From IMG/VR virus record IMGVR_UViG_3300030090_006151, positions 1,315 to 41,662 of that record: a DNA stretch of 40,348 nucleotides. One strand, 5' to 3'. The notes below the pieces were generated by a model, which was not told the DNA's origin, searched no databases, and saw only the letters and a list, made by a program, of their open reading frames with translations. The translations under genes were made by a program, and so were the position numbers. The DNA comes from a virus. Shown here one piece after another: positions 22,205-29,747 of the stretch (position 1 is the first letter of the stretch; each line of letters opens with the position of its first letter).

Positions 22205-23470
22205 TTATTTATATACTCGATCCACTTTGAAGAAATAATCAAACAGGTTTTCAGGTGCCTGCAGACCTCCGATAGCAGTATAGACGGCTACGCCTTTCTT
22301 GGCGCCAGCATAAATACCACGGTGAACTGTTGAGCCTGAACCCATCATTCGACTCAACTGCTCAAACCCATGTTCTAAGCTGGATTGAGGGATATTGTCA
22401 AGAGAATCTTTGTCTCCGATAATGATACAGGCAGCAACGTTTCCGGTTGATGCGTCAACGCCTGCTAAAATATTCTTACGCAAATTATCTCTCACGGCAT
22501 ACGAAATGCCAGTTTCGGATGTATCCTTAACAGGAGTTGCCCCGAACATAATAATTCCCGATGAGAAAATAGTATCCAAGTCAGCTTTGTCAAAAGTAGT
22601 ATAAGCAGATTCTTTAGCGGAAATCTTATTGAATAAATGAAATACAGAACAGATACTGCTATTTGCAGTAGTCCAAAATTGATTTACGCTCAGCTTGGGA
22701 TAGAGCTGTTTAATCTTTTCATTGTCCAGTATAACCAACGGAGAAATAACGCCAGCTTTTTGTAAGTCTAGGACTTTAAGTGTTGTTTTCTTAGCGTTGT
22801 CTTGGACTTTGATGCCTTCGCCTTTAGTTGGTAATGCAAGAATGCATCCAACCTTTGCGTCAGTATCCTTAGTCTCTTTTCCGAGAGATTGATTTAAGTC
22901 GTGACAAATTTCTAAAACCCTAGCGACCCCTCCCGCTCCAGTGCCTCCACCTGCGCCAGCGCACACCAGAACCCTTTCGTATCCAGCGCCGAAAGTCTTC
23001 TTAAGAAAATCTAATATATCTTCATATCTAGTTCTAAATACCTCATCAGCGGCGTCAGGATTTTTACCAGCTCCTCCATCACCAATTAGCAATTTATTTG
23101 ATTCAGGAATTTTGATCAAAGAAAGATCCTGTTGAGCAGTATTAATAACACCAACACGACGATAACCCAAGTTCCAAAAAGACTCAGCCAGCCTAGAACC
23201 TCCTTGCCCGACGCCCACAACCGCAAAGTTAAAAGCAGCATCGTCAAAAGTATCTTTGATCGCGTCTTCTATCGGTTCGTCGTCGGGTAGTGGAATATCT
23301 GGTAAATCAATACCCAAGTCTTCTACGGGTTCCGTAGCTGGAGCCTCCTCAGTATTTGGCTTGGGTTCTTCTGGTGTTGCGGGAGCAGCTTCTGGTGCCT
23401 CTCCAGCAGTTAAAGTAACAGGAGGAACTTCGTCCTGTGGGTAGTATTGGTTTATATCGGTATCACTCAT
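22205..23470 (-). CDS. FtsZ/tubulin-like GTPase
   Basis: 421 residues from the ATG at 23470, which overlaps the stop of the upstream gene; an upstream ATG at 23503 would lengthen the overlap. The first 75 residues are a Pro/Glu/Ala-rich disordered extension. The GTPase domain shows GVGQGGSRLAESF (86-98), the tubulin/FtsZ signature GAGGGTGAGG (172-181) and a T7-like loop FDKADLDTIFSSGIIMFG with the catalytic aspartates (293-299). These should allow GTP-dependent filament formation. The C-terminus ends shortly after the fold without the FtsZ tail that binds FtsA/ZipA, so a role in host cell division is unlikely. Phage tubulins position or segregate phage DNA, and its place beside recA, dnaB and primase fits. 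It differs visibly from PhuZ by its long N-terminal extension. Confidence 0.85.
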   Translation of the reverse strand: MSDTDINQYYPQDEVPPVTLTAGEAPEAAPATPEEPKPNTEEAPATEPVEDLGIDLPDIPLPDDEPIEDAIKDTFDDAAFNFAVVGVGQGGSRLAESFWNLGYRRVGVINTAQQDLSLIKIPESNKLLIGDGGAGKNPDAADEVFRTRYEDILDFLKKTFGAGYERVLVCAGAGGGTGAGGVARVLEICHDLNQSLGKETKDTDAKVGCILALPTKGEGIKVQDNAKKTTLKVLDLQKAGVISPLVILDNEKIKQLYPKLSVNQFWTTANSSICSVFHLFNKISAKESAYTTFDKADLDTIFSSGIIMFGATPVKDTSETGISYAVRDNLRKNILAGVDASTGNVAACIIIGDKDSLDNIPQSSLEHGFEQLSRMMGSGSTVHRGIYAGAKKGVAVYTAIGGLQAPENLFDYFFKVDRVYK

Positions 23471-23741
23471 CGTCTTCGTATCCTTCTTCTTCTGGGTCGT
23501 CAAAAGCGCTATTTAAATTTTTAATGAAAGTATCTGAATTCATCGATTCCATGGCTTCAGACCAATGGTTAATTAAGTATTGTAGAGACATAGCATTCTT
23601 TTCACTCTCTACTTTTGAGTATACTTGGGGATTACCATCCTCATCGAAATTAAATAACATGAATCCTCCGCAAGACCACTCACTAATTTGATCTAGGAGC
23701 GAGTCCGGAATTCTTGTCGTTTGGCTTTTACTCATCTGCAT
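23463..23741 (-). CDS. Small acidic protein before the tubulin-like gene
   Basis: 92 residues (or 90 from the second ATG). It begins SKSQTTRIPDSLLDQIS, has a moderately hydrophobic FMLFNFDEDGNPQVYS segment, and ends in a strongly acidic tail (DDPEEEGYEDDE). No family recognised. The stop overlaps the start of the tubulin-like gene, so the two are probably made in step; a role as a filament regulator or DNA adaptor would be attractive, but nothing in the sequence demonstrates it. Confidence 0.5.
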   Translation of the reverse strand: MQMSKSQTTRIPDSLLDQISEWSCGGFMLFNFDEDGNPQVYSKVESEKNAMSLQYLINHWSEAMESMNSDTFIKNLNSAFDDPEEEGYEDDE

Positions 23742-23756
23742 AAATATTACACTATT

Positions 23757-24173
23757 TTAGATATCTATTTCAAACTTATCGCTAATATACTTTTTCGATA
23801 AAGACTTTAAATCTTCCTCAAAAATCTCTAAAACTTTAAAATTATTGTTTTCTAACCATATTCTTTTATCATGATCGCGAGTTATTGATCTTAAATAATT
23901 GGCTCTAGAGTTGTTATGGAAAAACTTGTTAAAGGAGTCGTGCTGTGCCCCTTGGGTTTCAACAGCTATTCTTTTAGTCATGTTCACTAGATCAACTTTC
24001 ATCCTAGTTCCGTAAACTGGAAACTCTTCATAACAGATTTGACCATACCAAAACGTTTTGAAAAATTGTTTAACGTTGTATTGTAGCTTTGATCTACAAG
24101 CGGCATCCCAGTCAATTTTATATCTAGTGACACTTTTATTTACAAGTCTCCCTCTTATGTCGTAAAGCTTCAC
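23757..24173 (-). CDS. Putative PD-(D/E)xK endonuclease (Vsr/DUF559-like)
   Basis: 138 residues from a GTG that overlaps the recombinase stop codon (GTGA). The order VDLVNMTKRIAVETQGAQH, then RDHDKRIWLENNNFKVLEIFEEDL is that of small Vsr/DUF559-like nucleases, with Asp, the E-x-Q variant of E-x-K, and a C-terminal helix-strand unit. It lacks zinc-binding cysteines typical of Vsr. Its place directly after the RecA-like gene suggests an endonuclease working in recombination, possibly junction resolution. The catalytic class is likely, the substrate unknown. Confidence 0.6.
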   Translation of the reverse strand: MKLYDIRGRLVNKSVTRYKIDWDAACRSKLQYNVKQFFKTFWYGQICYEEFPVYGTRMKVDLVNMTKRIAVETQGAQHDSFNKFFHNNSRANYLRSITRDHDKRIWLENNNFKVLEIFEEDLKSLSKKYISDKFEIDI

Positions 24174-25261
24174 GATGCAATAGTGAGGGCATTCCTGAAT
24201 TTACTAAACAAGTAATTGCATATTTCAGTGTTCTCTTCTAGGTATTTTCTGAAATTATCTGCACCTTGATGTTTTGAGGCGATCTCAAGTCCAGTTTCTT
24301 TTTTGACATCCTCTACAATTTGATCGTCAACGATTATCCATGCTCCTTTGACGTCTACCATGTCCCACTCCATCATAAACTGAAGCACTTCATACTCCAC
24401 CCAGATACTTTTACCGTCTACTCTACCATATTTAATTGGGTAACGGACAACAGTTCCTGTCTTTTCGTTTGCGCTCTTACGAAATACAATCTTGCAATAA
24501 TGACCTTCAGGTTTGTCAGCTTTAGCGGGAATTGAATCGCCTCCAAATCGCTGCTGAAATTCCAGAATCCAATCAGAGTAGTGAAGAAGGGCATTGCCGC
24601 CAGAGGCATTTGTTAGCTTGGGGTCAGTTTTTTCATACTGGTTCACGCTTACCTTACTTCTAACCTGAGAGATCATGAAACAAATGTGACCTTTTGTGGA
24701 AAGCCCTAAAGCCATTTTCTTTAGGAATGTAGAGCTTAACACTGAGCCTCCCGCCACCTTATCTGGGTCATCAAAACCCTTATCTAGATCTTTTTTGGGA
24801 ACCATTGCGTCCATAGAATCAATGATAAAGAAATACCTACAGTCAGTAGGATTGTTCATGATCATCTCCCTCATTAACTGTAAGACGCTTTCAAAAATAT
24901 TACTTTTATAGACAAACCATTTTTCTTTAGAGGTATCTACGCCTGATCTCTCTATCATTTCGGGGGATAATCTGCCCTCCGATTTGATATAGATAACCAT
25001 TCCGTTCTTAACAGTATCTTGAAAATTTCTAGCAAAAGACAGAGCGCAAGACGTCTTACCACCTTCCGATACGCCAGATGCCCTAATAACCCCGGGTCTA
25101 ATTCCTCCTGACATTTCGTTGTCGAGAAGCAAGCTTCCACTTGAAACCACGTAATTTGGCTCTTCTTCAAAATTAAAATGCTCATCTTTGTGAGCATTAA
25201 GATAGCTTTCTATCTGATCTACTGGGTTAAACCCTTCAACTGTTTTCTTTTTCGCTGCCAT
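24170..25261 (-). CDS. RecA/UvsX-like recombinase
   Basis: 363 residues. Walker A is GVSEGGKTS (63-71) and Walker B FFIIDSMDAM (144-153), followed by GGSVLSSTFLKKMALGLSTKGHICFMISQVRSK, the ATPase core of RecA-type proteins, and a loop TNASGGNALLHYSDWILEF equivalent to the GGxALKFYxSVRLDI motif. The C-terminal part is shorter and different from bacterial RecA, as in phage UvsX proteins. It should form filaments on ssDNA and pair homologous strands for recombination-dependent replication. A short N-terminal MAAKKK tail begins inside the previous gene. Confidence 0.88.
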   Translation of the reverse strand: MAAKKKTVEGFNPVDQIESYLNAHKDEHFNFEEEPNYVVSSGSLLLDNEMSGGIRPGVIRASGVSEGGKTSCALSFARNFQDTVKNGMVIYIKSEGRLSPEMIERSGVDTSKEKWFVYKSNIFESVLQLMREMIMNNPTDCRYFFIIDSMDAMVPKKDLDKGFDDPDKVAGGSVLSSTFLKKMALGLSTKGHICFMISQVRSKVSVNQYEKTDPKLTNASGGNALLHYSDWILEFQQRFGGDSIPAKADKPEGHYCKIVFRKSANEKTGTVVRYPIKYGRVDGKSIWVEYEVLQFMMEWDMVDVKGAWIIVDDQIVEDVKKETGLEIASKHQGADNFRKYLEENTEICNYLFSKFRNALTIAS

Positions 25262-25619
25262 ACTTTAAAAAATCCTCTATTGTTCTAGTAGTTTTTGAAA
25301 TAATTTTGTCCTCTCCGAACTTGGAGTCCGACGTATTATGGGTCTCGGTAGGCTTAATATCCATAGAAAATTTAGCAAACTCTATTTTAAGGTAGGCCCA
25401 TCCTTGTGGAGAAATGTACCAAGCTAAGCTTTCGGCGCTAAATTTCAAAGGTAAGGCCTTCCAGAAAGCCTCAAGCGGATATTTTTCTATTAATTTTTTT
25501 GTGAAGCCCATTTCACGGGAAACGATACCTTTGTTCTTCCAAATAGCTTTTGGATTATCCAGAAGCTTATTGATAATGAACTGATTTAAGGTAGGTTTGC
25601 GCTTCCGTTTAGCGGCCAT
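25236..25619 (-). CDS. Hypothetical basic protein leading the recombination/replication operon
   Basis: 127 residues with a basic N-terminus (MAAKRKRKPTLNQFIINKLL), a helical core with IVSREMGFTKKLIEKYP and several tryptophans (AFWKALPLKF, AWYISPQGWAYLKIEF), and a polar tail. Size, charge and position immediately before a RecA/UvsX-like gene would suit a recombination mediator such as UvsY or a DNA-binding protein, but the sequence does not resemble a known one. It starts 6 nt after the -10 region of promoter P5 and overlaps the recombinase by 26 nt. Both proteins start MAAK. Confidence 0.5.
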   Translation of the reverse strand: MAAKRKRKPTLNQFIINKLLDNPKAIWKNKGIVSREMGFTKKLIEKYPLEAFWKALPLKFSAESLAWYISPQGWAYLKIEFAKFSMDIKPTETHNTSDSKFGEDKIISKTTRTIEDFLKYGSEKENS

Positions 25620-25625
25620 AGATGA

Positions 25626-25654
25626 ATGGTGCGCGAAACAGGGAAGTAAGTCAA
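25626..25654 (-). promoter_or_regulatory. Promoter P5 for the recombinase/helicase operon, with CCCTG box
   Basis: Minus strand TTGACT (25649-25654) and CCCTG (25639-25643), 6 nt after TTGAC. The -10 position (25626-25631, CACCAT) is poor, so this promoter may need an activator acting through the CCCTG box. The ATG at 25619 follows by 6 nt. TTGACTT-NN-TTCCCTGT is shared base for base with P1. Confidence 0.6.
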
Positions 25655-25660
25655 GACGTT

Positions 25661-26293
25661 TTACTTGTTGAAATAACCGTAGGGAGTTCCTTCTACCAAA
25701 GGCTTATCCCAAGGGTTTAAGGCAATACTGGTGCGTGGCAACTGTTCGTTCTCGCAAATAATTGGGGACACAACGTGTGGATAACGAGGGTCAAAAACGA
25801 CTAATCTATTGTACCTGAAATCAATTTTAACCCACTCTGGCCCGTCGACATTTAAAACATTATGCTTAGTTTTAGGTCTTTCAAACTCGTCCAAAGCGCT
25901 CATGCCTAACGTATTTATATACAGATCACCCCCACTAATGGGCTCGTTAGGCCCTAAAAAAAATACAGAAGAAAATATAGGGCTGATAATTTCATTATTT
26001 AAATCGTAATGACCTTCGTCTTTGTCTACGTGATAGGCCCCATGGCTATGGTTGTACCACATTTCAAAATAAAGAGTTTTTTTGTTTGTGTCAAAATGAG
26101 AAGCGTGCTTATCCCATATGTGCTTGAACACTGAAGAGTGGTTAAAATACTCTTCCCCTTCATTAAAATTTAAAATTTTATCTTTTTCGCAAAAATAATT
26201 TAAGTCAGGTTCAGCTAGCAGATAGTCGTAAAGACTGTCTATCTTGCTAGTGTCATTAAAGACGTTGTCAAAAATGCAAATGTAATCATCCAT
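25661..26293 (-). CDS. Fe(II)/2-oxoglutarate-dependent dioxygenase
   Basis: 210 residues with the jelly-roll oxygenase motifs: HVDKDEGH (His88, Asp90), GGDLYIN, RLVVFDPRYPHVVSPI (His173) and LPRTSIAL (Arg187 for 2-oxoglutarate). The overall pattern is that of prolyl-4-hydroxylase-like phage and bacterial enzymes. It closes the glycan operon and overlaps gmd by 8 nt, so its substrate could be a sugar, a glycosylated protein or a virion protein. The substrate is not readable from the sequence. The gene ends just left of the -35 of promoter P5. Confidence 0.8.
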   Translation of the reverse strand: MDDYICIFDNVFNDTSKIDSLYDYLLAEPDLNYFCEKDKILNFNEGEEYFNHSSVFKHIWDKHASHFDTNKKTLYFEMWYNHSHGAYHVDKDEGHYDLNNEIISPIFSSVFFLGPNEPISGGDLYINTLGMSALDEFERPKTKHNVLNVDGPEWVKIDFRYNRLVVFDPRYPHVVSPIICENEQLPRTSIALNPWDKPLVEGTPYGYFNK

Positions 26294-27326
26294 TTTTTTT
26301 CAACCGAATGTCATTGTTTACCATTCTGGTTACTAAACCATTAAAGTCCCATTCAGGTTTCCATCCTAGCTCTTCTCTTATTGGGGTAGAATCGCCATAA
26401 AGAATATCCACCTCACAGGGGCGATAAAATTTCTCAGATATTACTACTAATGGAGTCTTGTCAAGGGAGCATGTATATTTTTCGTTTATCCCTTCTCCGC
26501 TCCACGTGCCTTCAATACCAGCAGATTCAAAAGCTACTTCAACAAACTCTTTTATTGTATGAGTCTCGTTGCTGGATAGAATATATTCTTTTGGCTCATC
26601 TTGATTAAGCATAAGCCAAACTCCATGAATGAAATCTTCAGAGTCAGACCAATCTCGCTTGGAATTTATATTGCCTAGCGAGATCGGATCAAACTCCTTC
26701 CCTTGGTCCATTGCGCATAATATACGAGCAACTCCCTTGGTAATTTTACGGGTAACGAACTCTTCGCCTCTTCGGATACCCTCGTGATTATACAAGATGC
26801 CATGAATGGCGAAGATTCCATAGGACTCTCTATAAACTTTAACTAAATATCTAGCCGCTACTTTGGATACTCCATATGGGCTTCTGGGTTTAGGTGGGTG
26901 AGCTTTATCTTGTGGGCTGTAATCTACGTCTCCCATCTCTTCTGAACTTCCGGCACTGTAATACCTACATTTAGGTTGATATCTCCTAATAGCCTCTAAG
27001 CACCTAATTGTGCCGACAGTATTAGTGTCCATTACGTGCTCGGGCATATCCCAACTACATCCAACAAAAGAGTTGGCGGCGAAATTTATAAAATAGTCTG
27101 GTTGAATCTCTTGTACTAATTTAGCGATTGAAAAGCTGTCCGTTAGGTCTCCGTAAACTAACTGAAACCTTTCGTCATCAATAAAATCAGTACAGTTTTC
27201 TAAATTTATGTTAGACGACCTTCTTGCCATACCAAAAATTAAGTGATCGGTATTTTTTAGCAAGTAATCAACCATGTTGGAACCGTCTTGCCCCGTGATT
27301 CCTGTTACTAATACTCTCTTAGACAT
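26286..27326 (-). CDS. gmd: GDP-mannose 4,6-dehydratase
   Basis: 346 residues, typical for Gmd. The NAD(P)-binding GITGQDGSNMVDYLL at the N-terminus, FAANSFVGCSW, YSAGSSEEMGDV for the Ser-Glu catalytic pair, PRSPYGVSKVAARYL with the YxxxK pair, and GILYNHEGIRRGEEFVTRKITK are all Gmd landmarks. The enzyme converts GDP-mannose to GDP-4-keto-6-deoxymannose, the first step to GDP-L-fucose; the next gene product, GDP-fucose synthase, is encoded just upstream (8-nt overlap). A good AAGGA precedes the start. It differs from host-type Gmd in having SSEE where most have TSEL. Confidence 0.92.
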   Translation of the reverse strand: MSKRVLVTGITGQDGSNMVDYLLKNTDHLIFGMARRSSNINLENCTDFIDDERFQLVYGDLTDSFSIAKLVQEIQPDYFINFAANSFVGCSWDMPEHVMDTNTVGTIRCLEAIRRYQPKCRYYSAGSSEEMGDVDYSPQDKAHPPKPRSPYGVSKVAARYLVKVYRESYGIFAIHGILYNHEGIRRGEEFVTRKITKGVARILCAMDQGKEFDPISLGNINSKRDWSDSEDFIHGVWLMLNQDEPKEYILSSNETHTIKEFVEVAFESAGIEGTWSGEGINEKYTCSLDKTPLVVISEKFYRPCEVDILYGDSTPIREELGWKPEWDFNGLVTRMVNNDIRLKKNG

Positions 27327-28251
27327 TATCCTTGTACCAATTATAGGTTAAATCGAGACCTTCTTCTAAAGAGTATTTGTGACTCCAGCCTAATTTGTTT
27401 ATACGAGAGTTGTCTCCAACACGCCTTAATACTCCGTCTGGCTTTCTATCGTCAAACAATATATCGCCCTCGTAACCAACAACTTGAGCTATCTTTTGAG
27501 CCAAGCCTTCTATTGACCACTCTTCCCCTGTTCCCACGTTTAAATGTGTGGCTCCGTTTTCGTAGACATCGGCTGCTGTAATATTTTCAATAGCAAAAGC
27601 GCAAGCATCAGCCAAGTCGTCAACATATTGAAACTCTCTTTTAGCTTTACCCGTACCCCACACCTTAACAGAAGGCACGCCGTCTCGTTTAGCTTCATGA
27701 AAACGTCGTAAAAGGGCTGGTAAAACATGAGAATTCTCGGGGTGAAAATTATCATTAGGCCCGTATTGATTCGTTGGCATCAAAGAAAAGAAATCACAAT
27801 CATGCTGGCGGTAATAACTTTGACACATCTTAATTCCAGCTATCTTTGCTACGGCATAGGGTTCGTTAGTAGGCTCAAGGGGTGAAGTCAGTAAGTATTC
27901 TTCCTTGATTGGTTGCTCGGCAAACTTTGGGTAAATACATATACTACCTAAAAAAATTAACTTCTTAACTTTGTTTTCAAAGCAGCTGTGAATTATATTA
28001 TTTTGAATCTGTAAATTTTGATAAATGAAATCTGCTGGATAGATATTGTTAGCGTGAATACCTCCAACTTTGGCTGCGGCATCTATGACAACGTCTGGCT
28101 TATTCGCTTCGAAGAAGTACCCTACCGCCCTTTGGTCGAGCAGATCTAAGCTATGCCTATTAGCATAAATTACTTCAACGTCTTCTCCCGCTAACCTTCT
28201 CTTGATGGCTGAACCAACAAGACCATTATGCCCTGCTATGAATATTTTCAT
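27319..28251 (-). CDS. fcl: GDP-L-fucose synthase
   Basis: 310 residues. IAGHNGLVGSAIKRRL (NADP-binding glycines), AAKVGGIHANNIYPADFIYQNLQIQNNIIHS, LGSICIYPKFAEQPIKEEYLL and EPYAVAKIAG (YxxxK) are diagnostic of Fcl/WcaG; the usual GSSCIYP is GSICIYP here. The enzyme epimerises and reduces GDP-4-keto-6-deoxymannose to GDP-L-fucose, completing the pathway begun by Gmd. A fucosyltransferase-like GT11 gene lies 1.5 kb upstream in the same operon, giving a consistent reason for the phage to make this sugar. Confidence 0.92.
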   Translation of the reverse strand: MKIFIAGHNGLVGSAIKRRLAGEDVEVIYANRHSLDLLDQRAVGYFFEANKPDVVIDAAAKVGGIHANNIYPADFIYQNLQIQNNIIHSCFENKVKKLIFLGSICIYPKFAEQPIKEEYLLTSPLEPTNEPYAVAKIAGIKMCQSYYRQHDCDFFSLMPTNQYGPNDNFHPENSHVLPALLRRFHEAKRDGVPSVKVWGTGKAKREFQYVDDLADACAFAIENITAADVYENGATHLNVGTGEEWSIEGLAQKIAQVVGYEGDILFDDRKPDGVLRRVGDNSRINKLGWSHKYSLEEGLDLTYNWYKDNV

Positions 28252-29186
28252 TTTTTAAGTATTTCTGTTAAATGTCTTTCCAGCCACGTTACAACATCTC
28301 CGGTAGGTTCCCACCCTAACACTTCCTTAGCTTTAGAATTATCCGCTAAGGTCTGTTTGGGCTCTAATCTTGCCGGTAAATAATCGCAGGGCAGTTTGAA
28401 AACGTCTGCAATCTCTTGAACGCTTCTGTTTTCTCCGTTCCCTATATTGAAAGCTTCTCCCGCGAACTTTTTATCACACTTAGAGGCTAAGATATTGGCG
28501 TTTACAACATCGCCTACATAAGTAAAATCCCTGCGTTGCTGCCCGTTTCCATATATAGTTAAATTTTTTCCTTCAAGTGCTTGTCTGATAAATATACCCA
28601 TAACAAGGCAGTAAGCTCCTTTTGTTGGGGCTCCTTCCCCGTAAACATTAAAGTATCTTAAACATACCGTATCCAAATCATGAATACGAGAATATAACTG
28701 GCAGTACTGTTCTCCGATTAATTTTTGTAGGCCGTAGGGGCTTAAGGGGTTAGGCTCTAACGTTTCGGGAGTTGGGAAAACTTCTGTATCACCATAAAGA
28801 GAAGAAGAGGAAGTAAAAACAAACCTTCTAACCTTAGCTTTTCGCGCATACTCCAGCATGTTTAATGTTCCCTCAACATTAGTTGCGTTATAAAGCACCG
28901 GATTCTCAATTGAAGGCTGCACTCTTGCTCTCGCAGCTAAATGAAAAACAGTGTCTACGCCTTCAAAAGCCGCGTTTAGTTTATCATGTAACCCTGTTTG
29001 GCATTTTATGTATGATATATCACCAGAAATTGTTGTTACAGATTCTTTGATACTGTTTTCGTTGAGTAATTCTCCACCGGATGAGGAATGATTATCTATA
29101 ACCACTACCTCGTGCCCTTGCTTTACTAATTCTTTTACAAGTGTTGATCCAATAAATCCTGCTCCGCCTGTTACTAAATATTTCAT
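28248..29186 (-). CDS. NAD-dependent sugar-nucleotide epimerase/dehydratase
   Basis: 312 residues of extended short-chain dehydrogenase: TGGAGFIGSTLVKEL (NAD-binding), FHLAARARVQPSIENP, FTSSSSLYGD and LSPYGLQKLIGEQY (YxxxK), then VCLRYFNVYG. The RVQPSIENP element and length are closest to UDP-glucose/UDP-GlcNAc 4-epimerases of the WbpP/Gne kind, but a dTDP-glucose dehydratase cannot be excluded. It would supply another activated sugar to the glycosyltransferases of the island. It overlaps fcl by ATGA and the methyltransferase upstream by 4 nt. Confidence 0.8.
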   Translation of the reverse strand: MKYLVTGGAGFIGSTLVKELVKQGHEVVVIDNHSSSGGELLNENSIKESVTTISGDISYIKCQTGLHDKLNAAFEGVDTVFHLAARARVQPSIENPVLYNATNVEGTLNMLEYARKAKVRRFVFTSSSSLYGDTEVFPTPETLEPNPLSPYGLQKLIGEQYCQLYSRIHDLDTVCLRYFNVYGEGAPTKGAYCLVMGIFIRQALEGKNLTIYGNGQQRRDFTYVGDVVNANILASKCDKKFAGEAFNIGNGENRSVQEIADVFKLPCDYLPARLEPKQTLADNSKAKEVLGWEPTGDVVTWLERHLTEILKK

Positions 29187-29743
29187 AATTTTTTTAACAC
29201 TATCTCACGGTTAAAAGTAGAAAACTCTTTGTAGAAAATTCTTGTATTCCTAACCACCTCTTTTTCTGAAAAAAAATCTAAAAAATCTTTATTTAAATCG
29301 TTTACGTCATTAACCCCGTACTCGTCGTTTGGGACGTCAACTTGTAAATGAAATAAACCGTACCCGCCTTTCTTAAGAACCCTAAAAGCTTCCGAGGAAA
29401 ATTTTTCAGGATAAAGAGCATGATCGAAAACATTAGTGAAAACAAAATCAAACGTTTCATTTTCGTCTGTCAAAGCGTGAAAATCGCCCTCTTTAACTAG
29501 TGGTTCATGAGCGACTAGATCGATACCGATAGCATCTTTACCCATGTCAATTAAGGCTTGGACCTCTTGACCTGTCCTTGCTCCTATGCATAAACATTGC
29601 TGACCAACAAACTCAATATTGTTATTAAAAATTTTTTTAAAACCGTTAAGTTTGAGATCCCACTCTTCAGTAAGCCATTTTTTTCTACGATCAGGGTCGC
29701 AAGTTTTATGTTTTTGTAAGTCTATATATTGAGAATATTCCAC
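29183..29743 (-). CDS. SAM-dependent methyltransferase (class I)
   Basis: 186 residues from a GTG at 29743. The SAM site is CLCIGARTGQEVQALIDMG, followed by the acidic ribose-binding IGIDLV and FDFVFTNVFDHALYPEKF, a class I methyltransferase pattern. The fold is followed by RVLKKGGYGLFHLQVD. The island context suggests methylation of a sugar (O- or N-methyl) but no substrate motif is visible. It has four bases of spacing from the GT11 gene. Confidence 0.7.
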   Translation of the reverse strand: MEYSQYIDLQKHKTCDPDRRKKWLTEEWDLKLNGFKKIFNNNIEFVGQQCLCIGARTGQEVQALIDMGKDAIGIDLVAHEPLVKEGDFHALTDENETFDFVFTNVFDHALYPEKFSSEAFRVLKKGGYGLFHLQVDVPNDEYGVNDVNDLNKDFLDFFSEKEVVRNTRIFYKEFSTFNREIVLKKL

Positions 29744-29747
29744 GATC

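Noticed and set aside
22195-22225. TATAAATA-like late promoter on the minus strand before the helicase gene
   Set aside because: The bases encode the last codons of the tubulin-like protein (VYK-stop), and similar AT-rich strings occur often in this genome, so chance is sufficient.
22205-23503. Host FtsZ gene carried by the phage
   Set aside because: There is no FtsA/ZipA-binding tail, the N-terminal extension is unlike FtsZ, and the gene sits in a phage replication operon.
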